A stretch of DNA of 63,938 bases from Slackia sp. (lineage in GTDB: Bacteria; Actinomycetota; Coriobacteriia; Coriobacteriales; Eggerthellaceae). The position numbers were made by a program, and so were the translations under genes. Under the pieces are notes generated by a model. It saw only the letters and a program-made list of their open reading frames with translations, searched no databases and was not told the origin of the DNA. The stretch is taken from positions 1 to 63,938 of the forward strand of contig JARIED010000010.1 in NCBI GenBank assembly GCA_029266945.1, given 5' to 3'. Below, one piece after another: positions 15,423 to 25,083 of the stretch. Position 1 is the stretch's first letter. The number at the start of each line of letters is the position of its first letter.

Positions 15423-16565
15423 TCAGCAGTCGAACAGGGCCGCCGCCTTCTTCATGCGTTCGGCGATGTCTACGCCGAAGGGGCAGCGCGGCTCGCAGGT
15501 CTGGCAGGCGATGCAGCTTTGCGCCGTGGTTTCGAGGGCTTCGTAGTGCGCGCGCACCGACGCGGGGACTCCTGGTTGCATGACGGCAAGGTCGTAGAAC
15601 TTGTTGACCAGCGCGATGTCGATGTGCACGGCGCACGGGGCGCAGTGTCCGCAGTAGGTGCATTGGCCGAAAGGCGAGTCCAGCGAGGCGTTTGCGAGCG
15701 CCGCCGCGTAATCTCGTTGTGCGTCGTCGGCCGTTTCGTAGGCCAAGGCGTCGTCGACGTGGGCCACGGTTTCGGCGCCGACCATGATGCTTGCCACAGC
15801 GGGCCTGGTCAGGGCGTAATGAATGCATTGCACGGGCGTTAGCGCAACGCCGAACGGCGAGGTCTTCGCCGAAAGAAGGCGCCCTCCCGCGTATCCCTTC
15901 ATCACCGTGAGGCCGACGTCTTCGCGTTCGCACAAGGTATAGAGCTCGGCGCGTTCGGTCGCGATGTTTTCAAGGCGGCCGCCCGAAAACGCCAGCAGCG
16001 CGTCGAGGCTGCTCGAGGCGGGCATCATGTCGAAGGCGGGGTTCGCGCTGAACATGACGGCCTCGGTGCGGCCCGACAAGGCGGCCGCCCGCGCCACGGC
16101 GGGGCTGTGGGTGGAAAGCCCGACGTGCTCGATCGCGCCCGCCGCTTTCAGCTCTTCCACGTAGACCATGAAATCGCCCCGCATGATGCCGTCGAATTCC
16201 GCCAGGCTGTCGACGTAATGGATCATGCCCAGTTCGACATGGTCGGTGCCGAGCCGCTCGAGCAGGTCTTCGAACGCGGGCTTGACGCGGCTCATGTCGC
16301 GCGTGCGGACGTATTGCCCGTCCTGCCATGTCGATCCGATGTGGCCCTGGATGATCCAACGGTCGCGCTCGCCTGCGATGGCGGCTCCGAGATTGCTGCG
16401 CACGGCGGGCTCGGGCATCCAGCAGTCCAGGATGTTCACGCCGGCCTGCGCGAAGCGCCGTGTGACGGCGGCCACCTCTTCGGGCGTCTTGCGTTCCATC
16501 CATTCGGCGCCGAAGCCGATTTCGCTGACCATGAGCTCGGTTTTCCCGAGGCGGCGGTAGTTCAT
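15423..16565 (-). CDS. Aldo/keto reductase with C-terminal 4Fe-4S domain
   Basis: 380 aa. The N-terminal two thirds are an aldo/keto reductase barrel (LGKTELMVSEIGFG opening, then HVELGMIHYVD). The C-terminal 90 residues carry two ferredoxin-like cysteine motifs, CTYCGHCAPC and CIACQTCEPRCP, typical of the Fe-S AKR branch found in anaerobes. The substrate is unknown; the catalytic Tyr/Lys set is not fully traceable by eye. Start is ATG 16565, 5 nt after AAGGAGG; the frame extends upstream without a ribosome site. It lies between convergent and divergent neighbours and so is probably monocistronic. Confidence 0.88.
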   Translation of the reverse strand: MNYRRLGKTELMVSEIGFGAEWMERKTPEEVAAVTRRFAQAGVNILDCWMPEPAVRSNLGAAIAGERDRWIIQGHIGSTWQDGQYVRTRDMSRVKPAFEDLLERLGTDHVELGMIHYVDSLAEFDGIMRGDFMVYVEELKAAGAIEHVGLSTHSPAVARAAALSGRTEAVMFSANPAFDMMPASSSLDALLAFSGGRLENIATERAELYTLCEREDVGLTVMKGYAGGRLLSAKTSPFGVALTPVQCIHYALTRPAVASIMVGAETVAHVDDALAYETADDAQRDYAAALANASLDSPFGQCTYCGHCAPCAVHIDIALVNKFYDLAVMQPGVPASVRAHYEALETTAQSCIACQTCEPRCPFGVDIAERMKKAAALFDC

Positions 16566-16683
16566 GGGTCCTCCTTGGTCGCTGCACGCGCCCTGTGCGG
16601 CGTGCCTCATGCATGGCGAAGCATACTCCGTCCGGCCGGGTGGACGTCAAGGAGCGCGGACCGTGTTCGGCGTTCGTACGAAA

Positions 16684-16699
16684 TACCCCGTTCGGGGTA
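16684..16699. promoter_or_regulatory. Palindrome upstream of ferrochelatase gene
   Basis: Seven-bp arms TACCCCG and CGGGGTA separated by TT, in the 261-bp divergent gap between the reductase and hemH. A TACTAT about 60 bp downstream (in ...AAATACTATAGTTGG) could be a hemH -10. It may be a regulator site for either gene; the regulator is not known. The rest of the gap (16566-16826) shows nothing coding. Confidence 0.4.
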
Positions 16700-16826
16700 C
16701 GTATCTCGACGTAAATAAGAAGGCTGAAAAGGCGTTTTCCCCTGAACGCCGTTCGAAATACTATAGTTGGCCGCGCGCTGCTCGAAGCGCGTATCGAACG
16801 ATGCTTTAAAAGGGGAAGAATCTGTC

Positions 16827-17819
16827 ATGCTTGGAATCCTGCTGATGAACACCGGTACGCCCGACGAACCGACGCCCGAGGCGATCCGTCCGTATCTGAA
16901 GGAGTTCCTGTCCGATCGCAACGTGGTGGACATGCCGCCGTTTCTATGGCAGCCCATTCTGAATCTGTTCATTCTGCCTAACAGGCCGAAGAAGACGGCG
17001 CCGCGCTATCGCGCGTTTTGGACGCCGGAGGGAAGCCCGTTTCTCAACGACTCCCGCGCCCAGTGCGAAGCCGTGGAGCGCCGCGCGTTCTCGATCGCAG
17101 GCGAGCCTGTCGTCGTGCGCCTCGGCATGCGCTACGGAAACCCGTCGATCGAGGCGGGCCTGTGCGAGTTGCGCGAGGCCGGGGCCGACCGCATCGTGGG
17201 CCTTCCGCTATATCCGCAGAACACGCGCGCTTGCACGGGAACGTGTCGTGAGGAGTTCGACAGGGCGTTGGCCAATTCGGCGTTCGATGGGACGGATTCG
17301 GCCTTCGTTGAAGAATACTGGAGCGCGCCAGGCTATATCGAGGCCCTGGCGGCATCGGTGCGTCGTTCATGGGTGCATGCCCCGGGTTCGAAGCTGGTCG
17401 TTTCGTTTCATTCGGTTCCCGTGTCGTTCGCCAAGCGCGGCGACACGTACGTTGAGGCGACGAAGGAGACCGCGCGCCTTCTGGCCGAAGCGCTCGGGAT
17501 GCGCGCTTCGGATGTGGTGATTACGTATCAGTCGCGCTTCGACAGCAGGAAATGGCAGGGCCCCATGCTTGTGCCCGAGCTCGAGCGCTTGGCTTCGGCG
17601 GGCGTGCGCGACGTCGCGGCGGTGTGCCCGGGATTCTCGGTCGATTGCATCGAGACGTCGTTCGAGGTGGAAATCGAAGCTGCGCAGGCGTATCGCGCGG
17701 CGGCGAAGGCTGCGGGGGTCGATGACGCGCGCTTTACATACATTCCCGCCCTCGGCGCCGACGAGACGTGCATGGCCGCGTTGGCCGACTTGGCGGTCGG
17801 CGCGGCTTGGAGGGCGTAG
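16827..17819 (+). CDS. hemH: Ferrochelatase / coproporphyrin ferrochelatase
   Basis: Inserts Fe(II) into the porphyrin ring; in actinobacteria the usual substrate is coproporphyrin III (the CpfC role), which is inference here. 330 aa, normal size. Opening MLGILLMNTGTPDEP and the LPLYPQ motif are typical. The metal-site histidine is in SFHSVP (about residue 194) and the catalytic glutamate in DCIETSFEVE (about 276). Start ATG 16827 follows AAAAGGGG. No other heme gene is adjacent, but a HemW-like gene lies at 33.9 kb. Confidence 0.93.
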   Translation: MLGILLMNTGTPDEPTPEAIRPYLKEFLSDRNVVDMPPFLWQPILNLFILPNRPKKTAPRYRAFWTPEGSPFLNDSRAQCEAVERRAFSIAGEPVVVRLGMRYGNPSIEAGLCELREAGADRIVGLPLYPQNTRACTGTCREEFDRALANSAFDGTDSAFVEEYWSAPGYIEALAASVRRSWVHAPGSKLVVSFHSVPVSFAKRGDTYVEATKETARLLAEALGMRASDVVITYQSRFDSRKWQGPMLVPELERLASAGVRDVAAVCPGFSVDCIETSFEVEIEAAQAYRAAAKAAGVDDARFTYIPALGADETCMAALADLAVGAAWRA

Positions 17820-17963
17820 GGTCGCCTGTTTTTCATGCGCCGCGCGTCTCGCGGGGCCATGCGACGCCGAGTTCGCGTAAAGTGGTCGAAAGCGTTTTGA
17901 AGATACGCGCGGCGTCGGTGTTTCGGCATCGCGGCCGTCGGGCCATATCGCGAAAGGTGCGCC

Positions 17964-18632
17964 ATGAAGATCGCCGAAGCGAATACATACGGCAGCGATG
18001 CGAAGGGCGCAGGCTCGTTCGCCTGCGAAGAGGCCGTGTCTGCGCTATGGCACAGCGCGCTTGTCGGCCTTGATTCCGCCGTGCGCTATGGTTTGGCGTT
18101 TTCGGGCGGGTGCGATTCGTCGTTTCTGCTGGCGGCTTTGCTGCGCGCCGGATTCGACGTGAAGGCGTACATGGTCATGACGGCGTTCCAGGCTCCGTTC
18201 GAGCTTGTCGATGCGCAGCGTGTCGCGCTCGAGACGGGCGCCGATTTCGAGGTCGTCGAAGCCGACATTCTGGCGCAGCCCGACGTTTGCGCCAATGGTT
18301 TCGACCGATGCTACCGCTGCAAGCGCTTTATTTTTTCGACGATTCTCGACGCGATGGCTCGAGATGGGCGCACGGTACTGCTCGACGGCACTAATGCGTC
18401 GGACGACCCTGCGCGCCGCCCTGGGTTCAAGGCGTTGGCCGAGCTGGACGTCGTTTCGCCTTTGCGTAGGGCGGGATTTACAAAAGAGCAGGTGAGAAGC
18501 GCATCGCGCGCTCTCGGCGTTTCGACAGCCGACAAGCCGAGCTTCTCGTGTCTGGCCACGAAGGCGCCTGCAAGCGCGCCTCTTACGCAGGCGGCGCTCG
18601 ATGCGGCGGCTCGCTCGATAGAAACGGCATAG
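17964..18632 (+). CDS. larE: LarE-type sulfur transferase, short C-terminus
   Basis: Sulfurates the pyridinium dicarboxylate precursor of the nickel-pincer nucleotide (NPN) cofactor. The PP-loop FSGGCDSS (residues 46-53) is followed by CYRCK (Cys116, Cys119), DGTNASD and KPSFSCLATK (Cys196). Three cysteines in these places fit the branch that binds a [4Fe-4S] cluster rather than the single-Cys sacrificial enzymes; this is from recall of the family. It ends at 222 aa, whereas family members run about 270, so roughly 50 C-terminal residues are missing. larB begins 8 bp later, leaving no room for a frameshifted tail. Function is uncertain. Confidence 0.8.
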   Translation: MKIAEANTYGSDAKGAGSFACEEAVSALWHSALVGLDSAVRYGLAFSGGCDSSFLLAALLRAGFDVKAYMVMTAFQAPFELVDAQRVALETGADFEVVEADILAQPDVCANGFDRCYRCKRFIFSTILDAMARDGRTVLLDGTNASDDPARRPGFKALAELDVVSPLRRAGFTKEQVRSASRALGVSTADKPSFSCLATKAPASAPLTQAALDAAARSIETA

Positions 18633-18640
18633 GGGCGGCC

Positions 18641-19417
18641 ATGGAAAAGAAAGAACTCGAAGCGTTGTTCGAGGCCGTGGCGGCAGGCGAGCTCGATACC
18701 GCCGAGGCGGTCGCGCGCGTGCAGACTGCGCCGTTTCGCGACCTGGGATATGCCAAGCCCGATATGCAGCGCGGTGTGCGCCAGGGTGTGTCGGAGGTGG
18801 TGTACGGCGCCGGCAAGACGGCCGAGCAGATCGCGGGCATCGTGGGCGCGCTGCGATTGGCGGGACAGGAGCGCGTGATGGTTACGCGCGTCGACGCCGA
18901 GAAGGCCGCAGCGCTCGAATCCTTGCTCGCGCCCGAAGGCCGGGCGCGGTTTTCGTATCGCGCCGATGCAAGCATGGCCATCGTCGGGGGCGTTCCCGAG
19001 CCGGACGGCAACGGCTACGTGGTCGTTGCCGCGGCGGGTACGAGCGACCTGCCCGTGGCCGAAGAGGCCGCGTTGACGGCCGAGATGCTGGGCAGCCGCG
19101 CGGTGCGTCTCTACGATGTGGGCGTGGCGGGCATCCATCGTTTGTTGGCGCACGCCGACGACATCGCCCGTGCCCAGGCGGTCGTGGCGGTGGCCGGCAT
19201 GGAGGGGGCGCTGCCGAGCGTTATCGGCGGCATGGCCTCGTGCCCGGTGATAGCAGTGCCCACCAGCGTGGGCTACGGGGCATCGTTCGGCGGGGTCACC
19301 GCGCTTTTGGCGATGCTCAATTCGTGCGCGAGCGGCGTGTCGGTGGTCAATATAGACAACGGATTCGGCGGAGGCTATCAAGCGGCGCTCATCGACCATG
19401 TTCGTGTCCGCGCATAG
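18641..19417 (+). CDS. larB: LarB: nicotinate adenine dinucleotide carboxylase
   Basis: Carboxylates and hydrolyses nicotinic acid adenine dinucleotide to start NPN cofactor synthesis. 258 aa. The N-terminal segment has the family's AVARVQTAPFRDLGYAKPD stretch; the C-terminal half resembles PurE (AIR carboxylase), with AAAGTSDLPVAEEA, VVAVAGMEGALPSVIGG and a Gly-rich GFGGGYQAA end. Start ATG 18641 with GGGGCGG upstream, 8 bp after larE and 32 bp before larC, so the three form an operon. Confidence 0.94.
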   Translation: MEKKELEALFEAVAAGELDTAEAVARVQTAPFRDLGYAKPDMQRGVRQGVSEVVYGAGKTAEQIAGIVGALRLAGQERVMVTRVDAEKAAALESLLAPEGRARFSYRADASMAIVGGVPEPDGNGYVVVAAAGTSDLPVAEEAALTAEMLGSRAVRLYDVGVAGIHRLLAHADDIARAQAVVAVAGMEGALPSVIGGMASCPVIAVPTSVGYGASFGGVTALLAMLNSCASGVSVVNIDNGFGGGYQAALIDHVRVRA

Positions 19418-19449
19418 CTGCGGAGAAGAAGGGAAACGGAGGTCTTCTC

Positions 19450-20775
<1,326 letters not shown>

Positions 20776-20827
20776 CACGTCTTCGCAGTTTGCAGGCTTG
20801 TGCTCTCCATAAGATATCGGTGTGGTT

Positions 20828-20857
20828 TTGCCAGGCGCCGGGAAGTTGGCCCATAAT
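20828..20857 (+). promoter_or_regulatory. Promoter of the membrane glycosyltransferase gene
   Basis: TTGCCA (20828-20833), 18 bp, CATAAT (20852-20857), 36 nt before the ATG at 20893. Confidence 0.6.
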
Positions 20858-20892
20858 GTGGCGGTTGGAAAAAGACCGATAGGAGTGCGCTT

Positions 20893-22533
20893 ATGCCTCG
20901 TGTGCGCCCGTGCGAGACGACGCCTGACGGCGGAAATACGAAAACCGACGCCTGCCCTCTGGCGGGGGAGAAGGGGCGCAAGGCCGCCGCTATCGCCCTG
21001 GCCGTGATCGCGGCGCTCCAGGCGGTGCTGTGCATCGGGGCCATCGCCACCAAGCAGGGCCTGTTCCAGGACGAAAGCTACACGCTTTTCCTGACGAACG
21101 GCGAATTCCTCTACGACCTCCCGGCCGACGGCCAGGTGTATCACGACGGCGAGCCGTATGAGTCGTGGGTCACGGTGCCCACGTTTCTCGGGGCCGATTA
21201 CGGCCAGGTGATTCAGAACCAGATCAACGACGTGCACCCGCCGCTGCACTACGTTCTTCTGGCGGCGCTGTATTCGTTGTTCCCCGGCAGCTGGAATCCG
21301 GCCATCGGCCTTTCGTTGAACGCCGCGGCCATGTGCATCGTGACCGTGCTCTCGTTCTTCACGGCGCGCTTCTTGGGGGCGCCGCGCTGGATGGCGCTTG
21401 CCGTGGCCGCCGTGTGGGCGGTGTCCCCCGCAATGGTCAACGATGCGGTTTATCTGCGCATGTACGGCCTGCTCACCCTGTGGTTCGCCGCCGCGGCCGC
21501 CCTTGCTGCGCGCATTGCGAGCCGTCGCTCGTGCAGCCTCGGCGAAGCCGTCGCGCTGTTCCTCGTGACCGCCTGCGGCGGATTGACCCAGTATTTCTTC
21601 CTGCCGTACGCGTTCGTGCTGTACCTGTGCGTCGGCATCGTGCTGCTGCTCCACCGCGAAATCGCGGCGGGCGCGCGCTTCGCCATCGGCTCGATCGCGG
21701 GAGCGCTGAGCGTGTTTCTGCTGTTCCCCGCGGCGTTCGACCATATTTTCTCGGGCTATCGCGGCGTCGAGGCGCTCTCGCGCGCGGCCGACGGCAGCTC
21801 GTTCGTCGACTTCTTCGTGCGCGACTGGCGCCAGCTCGATACGGGCAATACCGGCGGTGTCCTGGTCGTGATCGCGATCGTGCTGGTCGCGGCCGCCGCG
21901 GTCTCGTTCTTCATGCGTCGCAAGAACGCCGATGCGAAGGCGTCGTCGGGCATGTGCGGCTGGATGTCGATCGGCGCGTACGTGTCGCTCGCCGTGGCCG
22001 CCGTGGCCTTCGTCACGATCATCGCGCGCGTGGCGCCGTATCCTTCGATCCGCTACGTGCTCAGCGTGCAACCCGTGCTGCAGATGTGCGTGTTCCTGCC
22101 CCTCGCGGGCCTGTGCCTCTGGCTTGCGAAGAACCGCGCGCGCCAGGCGCTCGCCGCCTTCGCGGTCGTCGCGGTGCTGGTCTCCGGCCTGGGCTATTCG
22201 CATGGCGTCAAGTATTGGGACCAGGAAAACGACGACGTGGCGGCGCTCGTGGAAAAAAACGACGTTTTCATGGGCGTATGGGAACATCCCATGATGGTCG
22301 AGGCGTTCCTGCCCGATGCGACGAACTACGACGAAGGCGTGTACTTCTCGTCGCCCGAATCGCTGGGCGCGTTCGATTTCTCGCAGTTCAGCGGCGGTAT
22401 GACGCTCATCGTGCAGGACGGCGTCGATTTCGCTCCGTATAAGGAGGCCTTCGAGGCCGCCGCGCCCGGCGTGCAGATGACGTACGTGGGCGACACCATC
22501 GACCATTTCGACGTGTACGACGTCGAGCTGTAG
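20893..22533 (+). CDS. GT39-like polytopic membrane glycosyltransferase
   Basis: 546-aa membrane protein with about eleven helices and a C-terminal soluble domain of about 100 residues. It shows marks of the lipid-linked-sugar transferase (PMT/ArnT, GT-C) fold: an acidic pair right after the first helix (GLFQDESYT), NDVHPPLHYVLL, and DAVYLRMYGLL. It would move a sugar from a polyprenyl-phosphate donor to an outside acceptor; donor and acceptor are unknown. Start ATG 20893, 7 nt after AGGAG, behind its own promoter. No glycan cluster surrounds it. Confidence 0.78.
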   Translation: MPRVRPCETTPDGGNTKTDACPLAGEKGRKAAAIALAVIAALQAVLCIGAIATKQGLFQDESYTLFLTNGEFLYDLPADGQVYHDGEPYESWVTVPTFLGADYGQVIQNQINDVHPPLHYVLLAALYSLFPGSWNPAIGLSLNAAAMCIVTVLSFFTARFLGAPRWMALAVAAVWAVSPAMVNDAVYLRMYGLLTLWFAAAAALAARIASRRSCSLGEAVALFLVTACGGLTQYFFLPYAFVLYLCVGIVLLLHREIAAGARFAIGSIAGALSVFLLFPAAFDHIFSGYRGVEALSRAADGSSFVDFFVRDWRQLDTGNTGGVLVVIAIVLVAAAAVSFFMRRKNADAKASSGMCGWMSIGAYVSLAVAAVAFVTIIARVAPYPSIRYVLSVQPVLQMCVFLPLAGLCLWLAKNRARQALAAFAVVAVLVSGLGYSHGVKYWDQENDDVAALVEKNDVFMGVWEHPMMVEAFLPDATNYDEGVYFSSPESLGAFDFSQFSGGMTLIVQDGVDFAPYKEAFEAAAPGVQMTYVGDTIDHFDVYDVEL

Positions 22534-22575
22534 GCGCGCGGAGCCTGTTTCGCCGCAGCGTGAGAGGGGGGAGCG

Positions 22576-22680
22576 ATGCGAAGCAAGGAAGTTGCCGACC
22601 TCGCGGGCGTGACGGTCCGCACGCTGCGGCATTATCACCATATGGGCCTTCTGTCCGAACCTCCCCGGTCGGCGCATTGA
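22576..22680 (+). pseudogene. MerR-family regulator stub (HTH only)
   Basis: ATG 22576 behind AGGGGGGAGCG opens a 34-codon frame whose product is a classic MerR DNA-binding start: RSKEVADLAGVTVRTLRHY, then HHMGLLSEPPR. It stops at 22680 where intact MerR proteins continue for 70-250 more residues. The stop codon abuts the operator of the next gene, so the 3' part of the regulator appears deleted. A 34-residue helix-turn-helix without the wing and dimerisation helix is unlikely to fold or bind alone. Confidence 0.75.
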
Positions 22681-22710
22681 CTATGACGTTACGTCATAGT
22701 TTTTCATAAG
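22677..22710 (+). promoter_or_regulatory. MerR-type operator and promoter of the MFS gene
   Basis: A perfect 21-bp palindrome (22680-22700; arms ACTATGACGT and ACGTCATAGT around a single T) overlaps a TTGACT (22677-22682). AT-rich candidates for a long-spaced -10, such as CATAAG at 22705-22710, follow. A dyad starting inside the -35 with an over-long spacer is the hallmark of MerR-activated promoters. Confidence 0.7.
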
Positions 22711-22751
22711 GGGTGTCATCCCGATATCGTCGGCCGAGAAAGGAACCCCTC

Positions 22752-23972
22752 ATGGCGAAGCTGCGAGCCACCTTGCCTTTTGTCATATCGAACTCGTTTT
22801 CCCTGCTAGGTAATTCGATCGCGGGCGTCGTGCTGCCGCTCGTGCTGCTTGCTAAAACGGGCGACGCCCTTGCCGCAGGCACGCTCGCTATCGTGTGCGC
22901 CGTGCCTCAGGTTCTGACAGGCGTGTTCGGCGGCGCGCTGCTCGACCGCATGAACAGGCGCGACCTTTCGGTGATTTCCGACATCATCTCGGCCGCGTCG
23001 ATCGCGGCGCTTCCGATCATCGACGCCACGGTGGGCCTGTCGTTCGGCTGGTTCGTTTTGTGCGGCGTCATCGGCGCGGTGGGCGATATCCCCGGCATGA
23101 CGGCGCGCGACACGCTGCTGCCGGCCGTGGTCAAGCACGACGGGCTTGAGCTGCAGAAATTCATGGGAGTCGCCCAGTCCGTCGAAAACCTCGTAGTCAT
23201 CGTGGGCCCCGCCGTCGCCTCGATGGGCATGGGCCTTCTGGGTTCCGCGAACACGCTGCGGCTGACGGCCACCATGTCTACGATCGCCGCCGTGGTCACG
23301 CTGTTCGTGCCGCGCGCCGTGGGCGTTCCCGCAAAGGCCGAGGAGATGAAGAAATCCGACACGGGCCTGGTCAAGTCGGCTTTGGCATCCACCAAGGAAG
23401 GCGTGCACGTCCTGTTCGCAAGCCATCCCGTGCTGCGCGCGTCGGTGGTCTTGGGCATGCTGATCGTCATCGTCATGGGAAGCTATCAGGGCATGGTGCT
23501 GCCCGTATTCTTCACTCAGGAGAACGCCCCGACGCTTCTGGGCTACGTGCTGTCGGCCATGTCGGTGGGCGCACTCATCGGCTCGCTCGGCTATGCGAAG
23601 TGCTCCTACTCGCTCAAGCGCCGCACGTGGTATGTGGTCTCGTTCGTCGGCATGGCGTTCGGCGTGGCGGCGCTGGGTTCGCTGTGGTCCTACGAGGTGC
23701 TGTTGCTCGGCGCGGCGCTTCTGGGTCTGGCCTCGGGCCCGGTGTCGGCTCTGTTCGGTTTCTTCGTGTACGGCCTGATCCCCGACGAGCATCGCGGCGC
23801 CGCGCTCGGCACGCAGAACTCGCTGATGCTGGTGGTGACGCCTGTGGCCGTGTTCGCCACCTCGATCGTCATCGAGATCGTGGGCGTGGGCATGACCTCG
23901 TTCGTCCTTGCGGTCGCCTGGATCGCGCTCACGGTGTACGCGCTCGCCATGAAGGCCATGCGCGAAATCTAG
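22752..23972 (+). CDS. MFS transporter
   Basis: 406-aa major facilitator protein with about twelve helices; GALLDRMNRRDLSVISDI is the loop 2-3 motif A and GDIPGMTARDTLLP lies in the first half. It resembles the MFS group often controlled by adjacent MerR regulators and linked to drug or metabolite export; the substrate is unknown. Start ATG 22752 after GAAAGGA. It probably lost its cognate regulator (34-codon stub just upstream) while its operator is intact, so expression may be unregulated or low. Followed by a strong terminator. Confidence 0.88.
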   Translation: MAKLRATLPFVISNSFSLLGNSIAGVVLPLVLLAKTGDALAAGTLAIVCAVPQVLTGVFGGALLDRMNRRDLSVISDIISAASIAALPIIDATVGLSFGWFVLCGVIGAVGDIPGMTARDTLLPAVVKHDGLELQKFMGVAQSVENLVVIVGPAVASMGMGLLGSANTLRLTATMSTIAAVVTLFVPRAVGVPAKAEEMKKSDTGLVKSALASTKEGVHVLFASHPVLRASVVLGMLIVIVMGSYQGMVLPVFFTQENAPTLLGYVLSAMSVGALIGSLGYAKCSYSLKRRTWYVVSFVGMAFGVAALGSLWSYEVLLLGAALLGLASGPVSALFGFFVYGLIPDEHRGAALGTQNSLMLVVTPVAVFATSIVIEIVGVGMTSFVLAVAWIALTVYALAMKAMREI

Positions 23973-24010
23973 CTCGGCACGCGGTCGTCTCGGCCGGGTC
24001 GTTGCGATGA

Positions 24011-24043
24011 GAGGAAACGCCCTGCGAGGCGTTTCCTCGTTTT
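24011..24043 (+). terminator. Terminator after MFS gene
   Basis: Perfect 11-bp arms GAGGAAACGCC / GGCGTTTCCTC, 6-nt loop, then GTTTTGG. Confidence 0.8.
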
Positions 24044-24183
24044 GGGGCGCGTGCGCCGCCCGCGCGGGTTCGCGCTGCTTGTTTTCTGTGATCGCGGGGG
24101 TTTCGCCATGCGTGTGCCGCTGCTGTTTTATGATGCGCAACGAAAAACAGCTATGAAGGCGTACGATGCGCGAGAGGTGAAGC

Positions 24184-25083
24184 ATGCCGCGTTTCTTTCC
24201 CGAATCCACCTTGGTGTTTTCGGGCCTGGGGTACGGACCCGAAGGCCCTTATTTGCAAATGAACGACCTGCAGGCGCAAAAGCAGATGCGCTTGCCGGTG
24301 CTGGGGCGCACGTTCACGCTGAAGAAGCTGCCCAAGCGCTACTGCATCGGCCCGTTCGATCTGAAGACTTACGAATCGGGCGCGTGTCCGCTCATGACGG
24401 AGCTGCCCGATGCGGGCGCGTACGGCGACGACATGTGCCCGGCGTGCCGCGAGGCCACGGGATTCAATCCCGCGTTCTACAACGCCGATGCCATTTCCCC
24501 GCAGCAGCGTGCCTATAACCTGACTCCGCATTTCGTGTACATGGCGTACTTCTCGCCGTCGCATTTGAAGGTGGGCATCTCGTCGGAGACGCGCGGCATC
24601 GAGCGTTTGCTCGAGCAGGGCGCACGCGTGGCGGGAATCCTCAAGCGCTACCCCAACGCCGACGAAGCCCGTGCGCTCGAGGCGAAGTTGTGCGCTCAGG
24701 ACGGCATCCTGGAAACCATGCGCCTGGGAACGAAGAACAAGCTGCTCAGCGAGCCGTTTAACGCGCAGGTCGCTATGAACTGCGTGCTCGAGGCGGCGCG
24801 CGCCCACGGGGTAGAGCCCGAATGCGGCGTGCTCGATTTGACGCCGTACTATTTCGGCGCGGGGGCGAAGGTGCCCGAAATGATCCAGGTGCCCGACGGC
24901 TCTTCCGCCGACGTCTGCGCGGGCCGTTGCGTCGGCATGATCGGCGGCACGCTTGCGCTCGAGCAGCAGGGCAACGTGTTCGTGGCGCCGGTGAAGGACT
25001 GGGAATCGCACGAGGTGGAAATCACCGTGGGCGAGACGCTTGTCGAATACGATTACGAGCCTCAGCAGATGGGACTGTGGTAA
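24184..25083 (+). CDS. DUF2797-like protein
   Basis: 299 aa. It resembles the DUF2797 group: a central HFVYMAYFSPSHLKVGIS segment related to the GIY-YIG fold, cysteines spaced in the N-terminal part (YCIG, ACPLM, CPAC) that could bind metal, and a C-terminal beta-rich region. The family's biochemical role is not established as far as I know. Start ATG 24184 behind GAGGTGA. The stop TAA overlaps the ATG of the feoAB remnant by one base, so the two were probably co-transcribed. About 60 bp upstream an inverted repeat GCTGTTTT/AAAACAGC (24122-24151) flanks a TATGAT. Confidence in the family name is moderate. Confidence 0.62.
   Translation: MPRFFPESTLVFSGLGYGPEGPYLQMNDLQAQKQMRLPVLGRTFTLKKLPKRYCIGPFDLKTYESGACPLMTELPDAGAYGDDMCPACREATGFNPAFYNADAISPQQRAYNLTPHFVYMAYFSPSHLKVGISSETRGIERLLEQGARVAGILKRYPNADEARALEAKLCAQDGILETMRLGTKNKLLSEPFNAQVAMNCVLEAARAHGVEPECGVLDLTPYYFGAGAKVPEMIQVPDGSSADVCAGRCVGMIGGTLALEQQGNVFVAPVKDWESHEVEITVGETLVEYDYEPQQMGLW

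Noticed and set aside
22713..22751. MFS protein start at ATG 22713
   Set aside because: GAAAGGA precedes ATG 22752, and the added residues are charged and unlike an MFS start.
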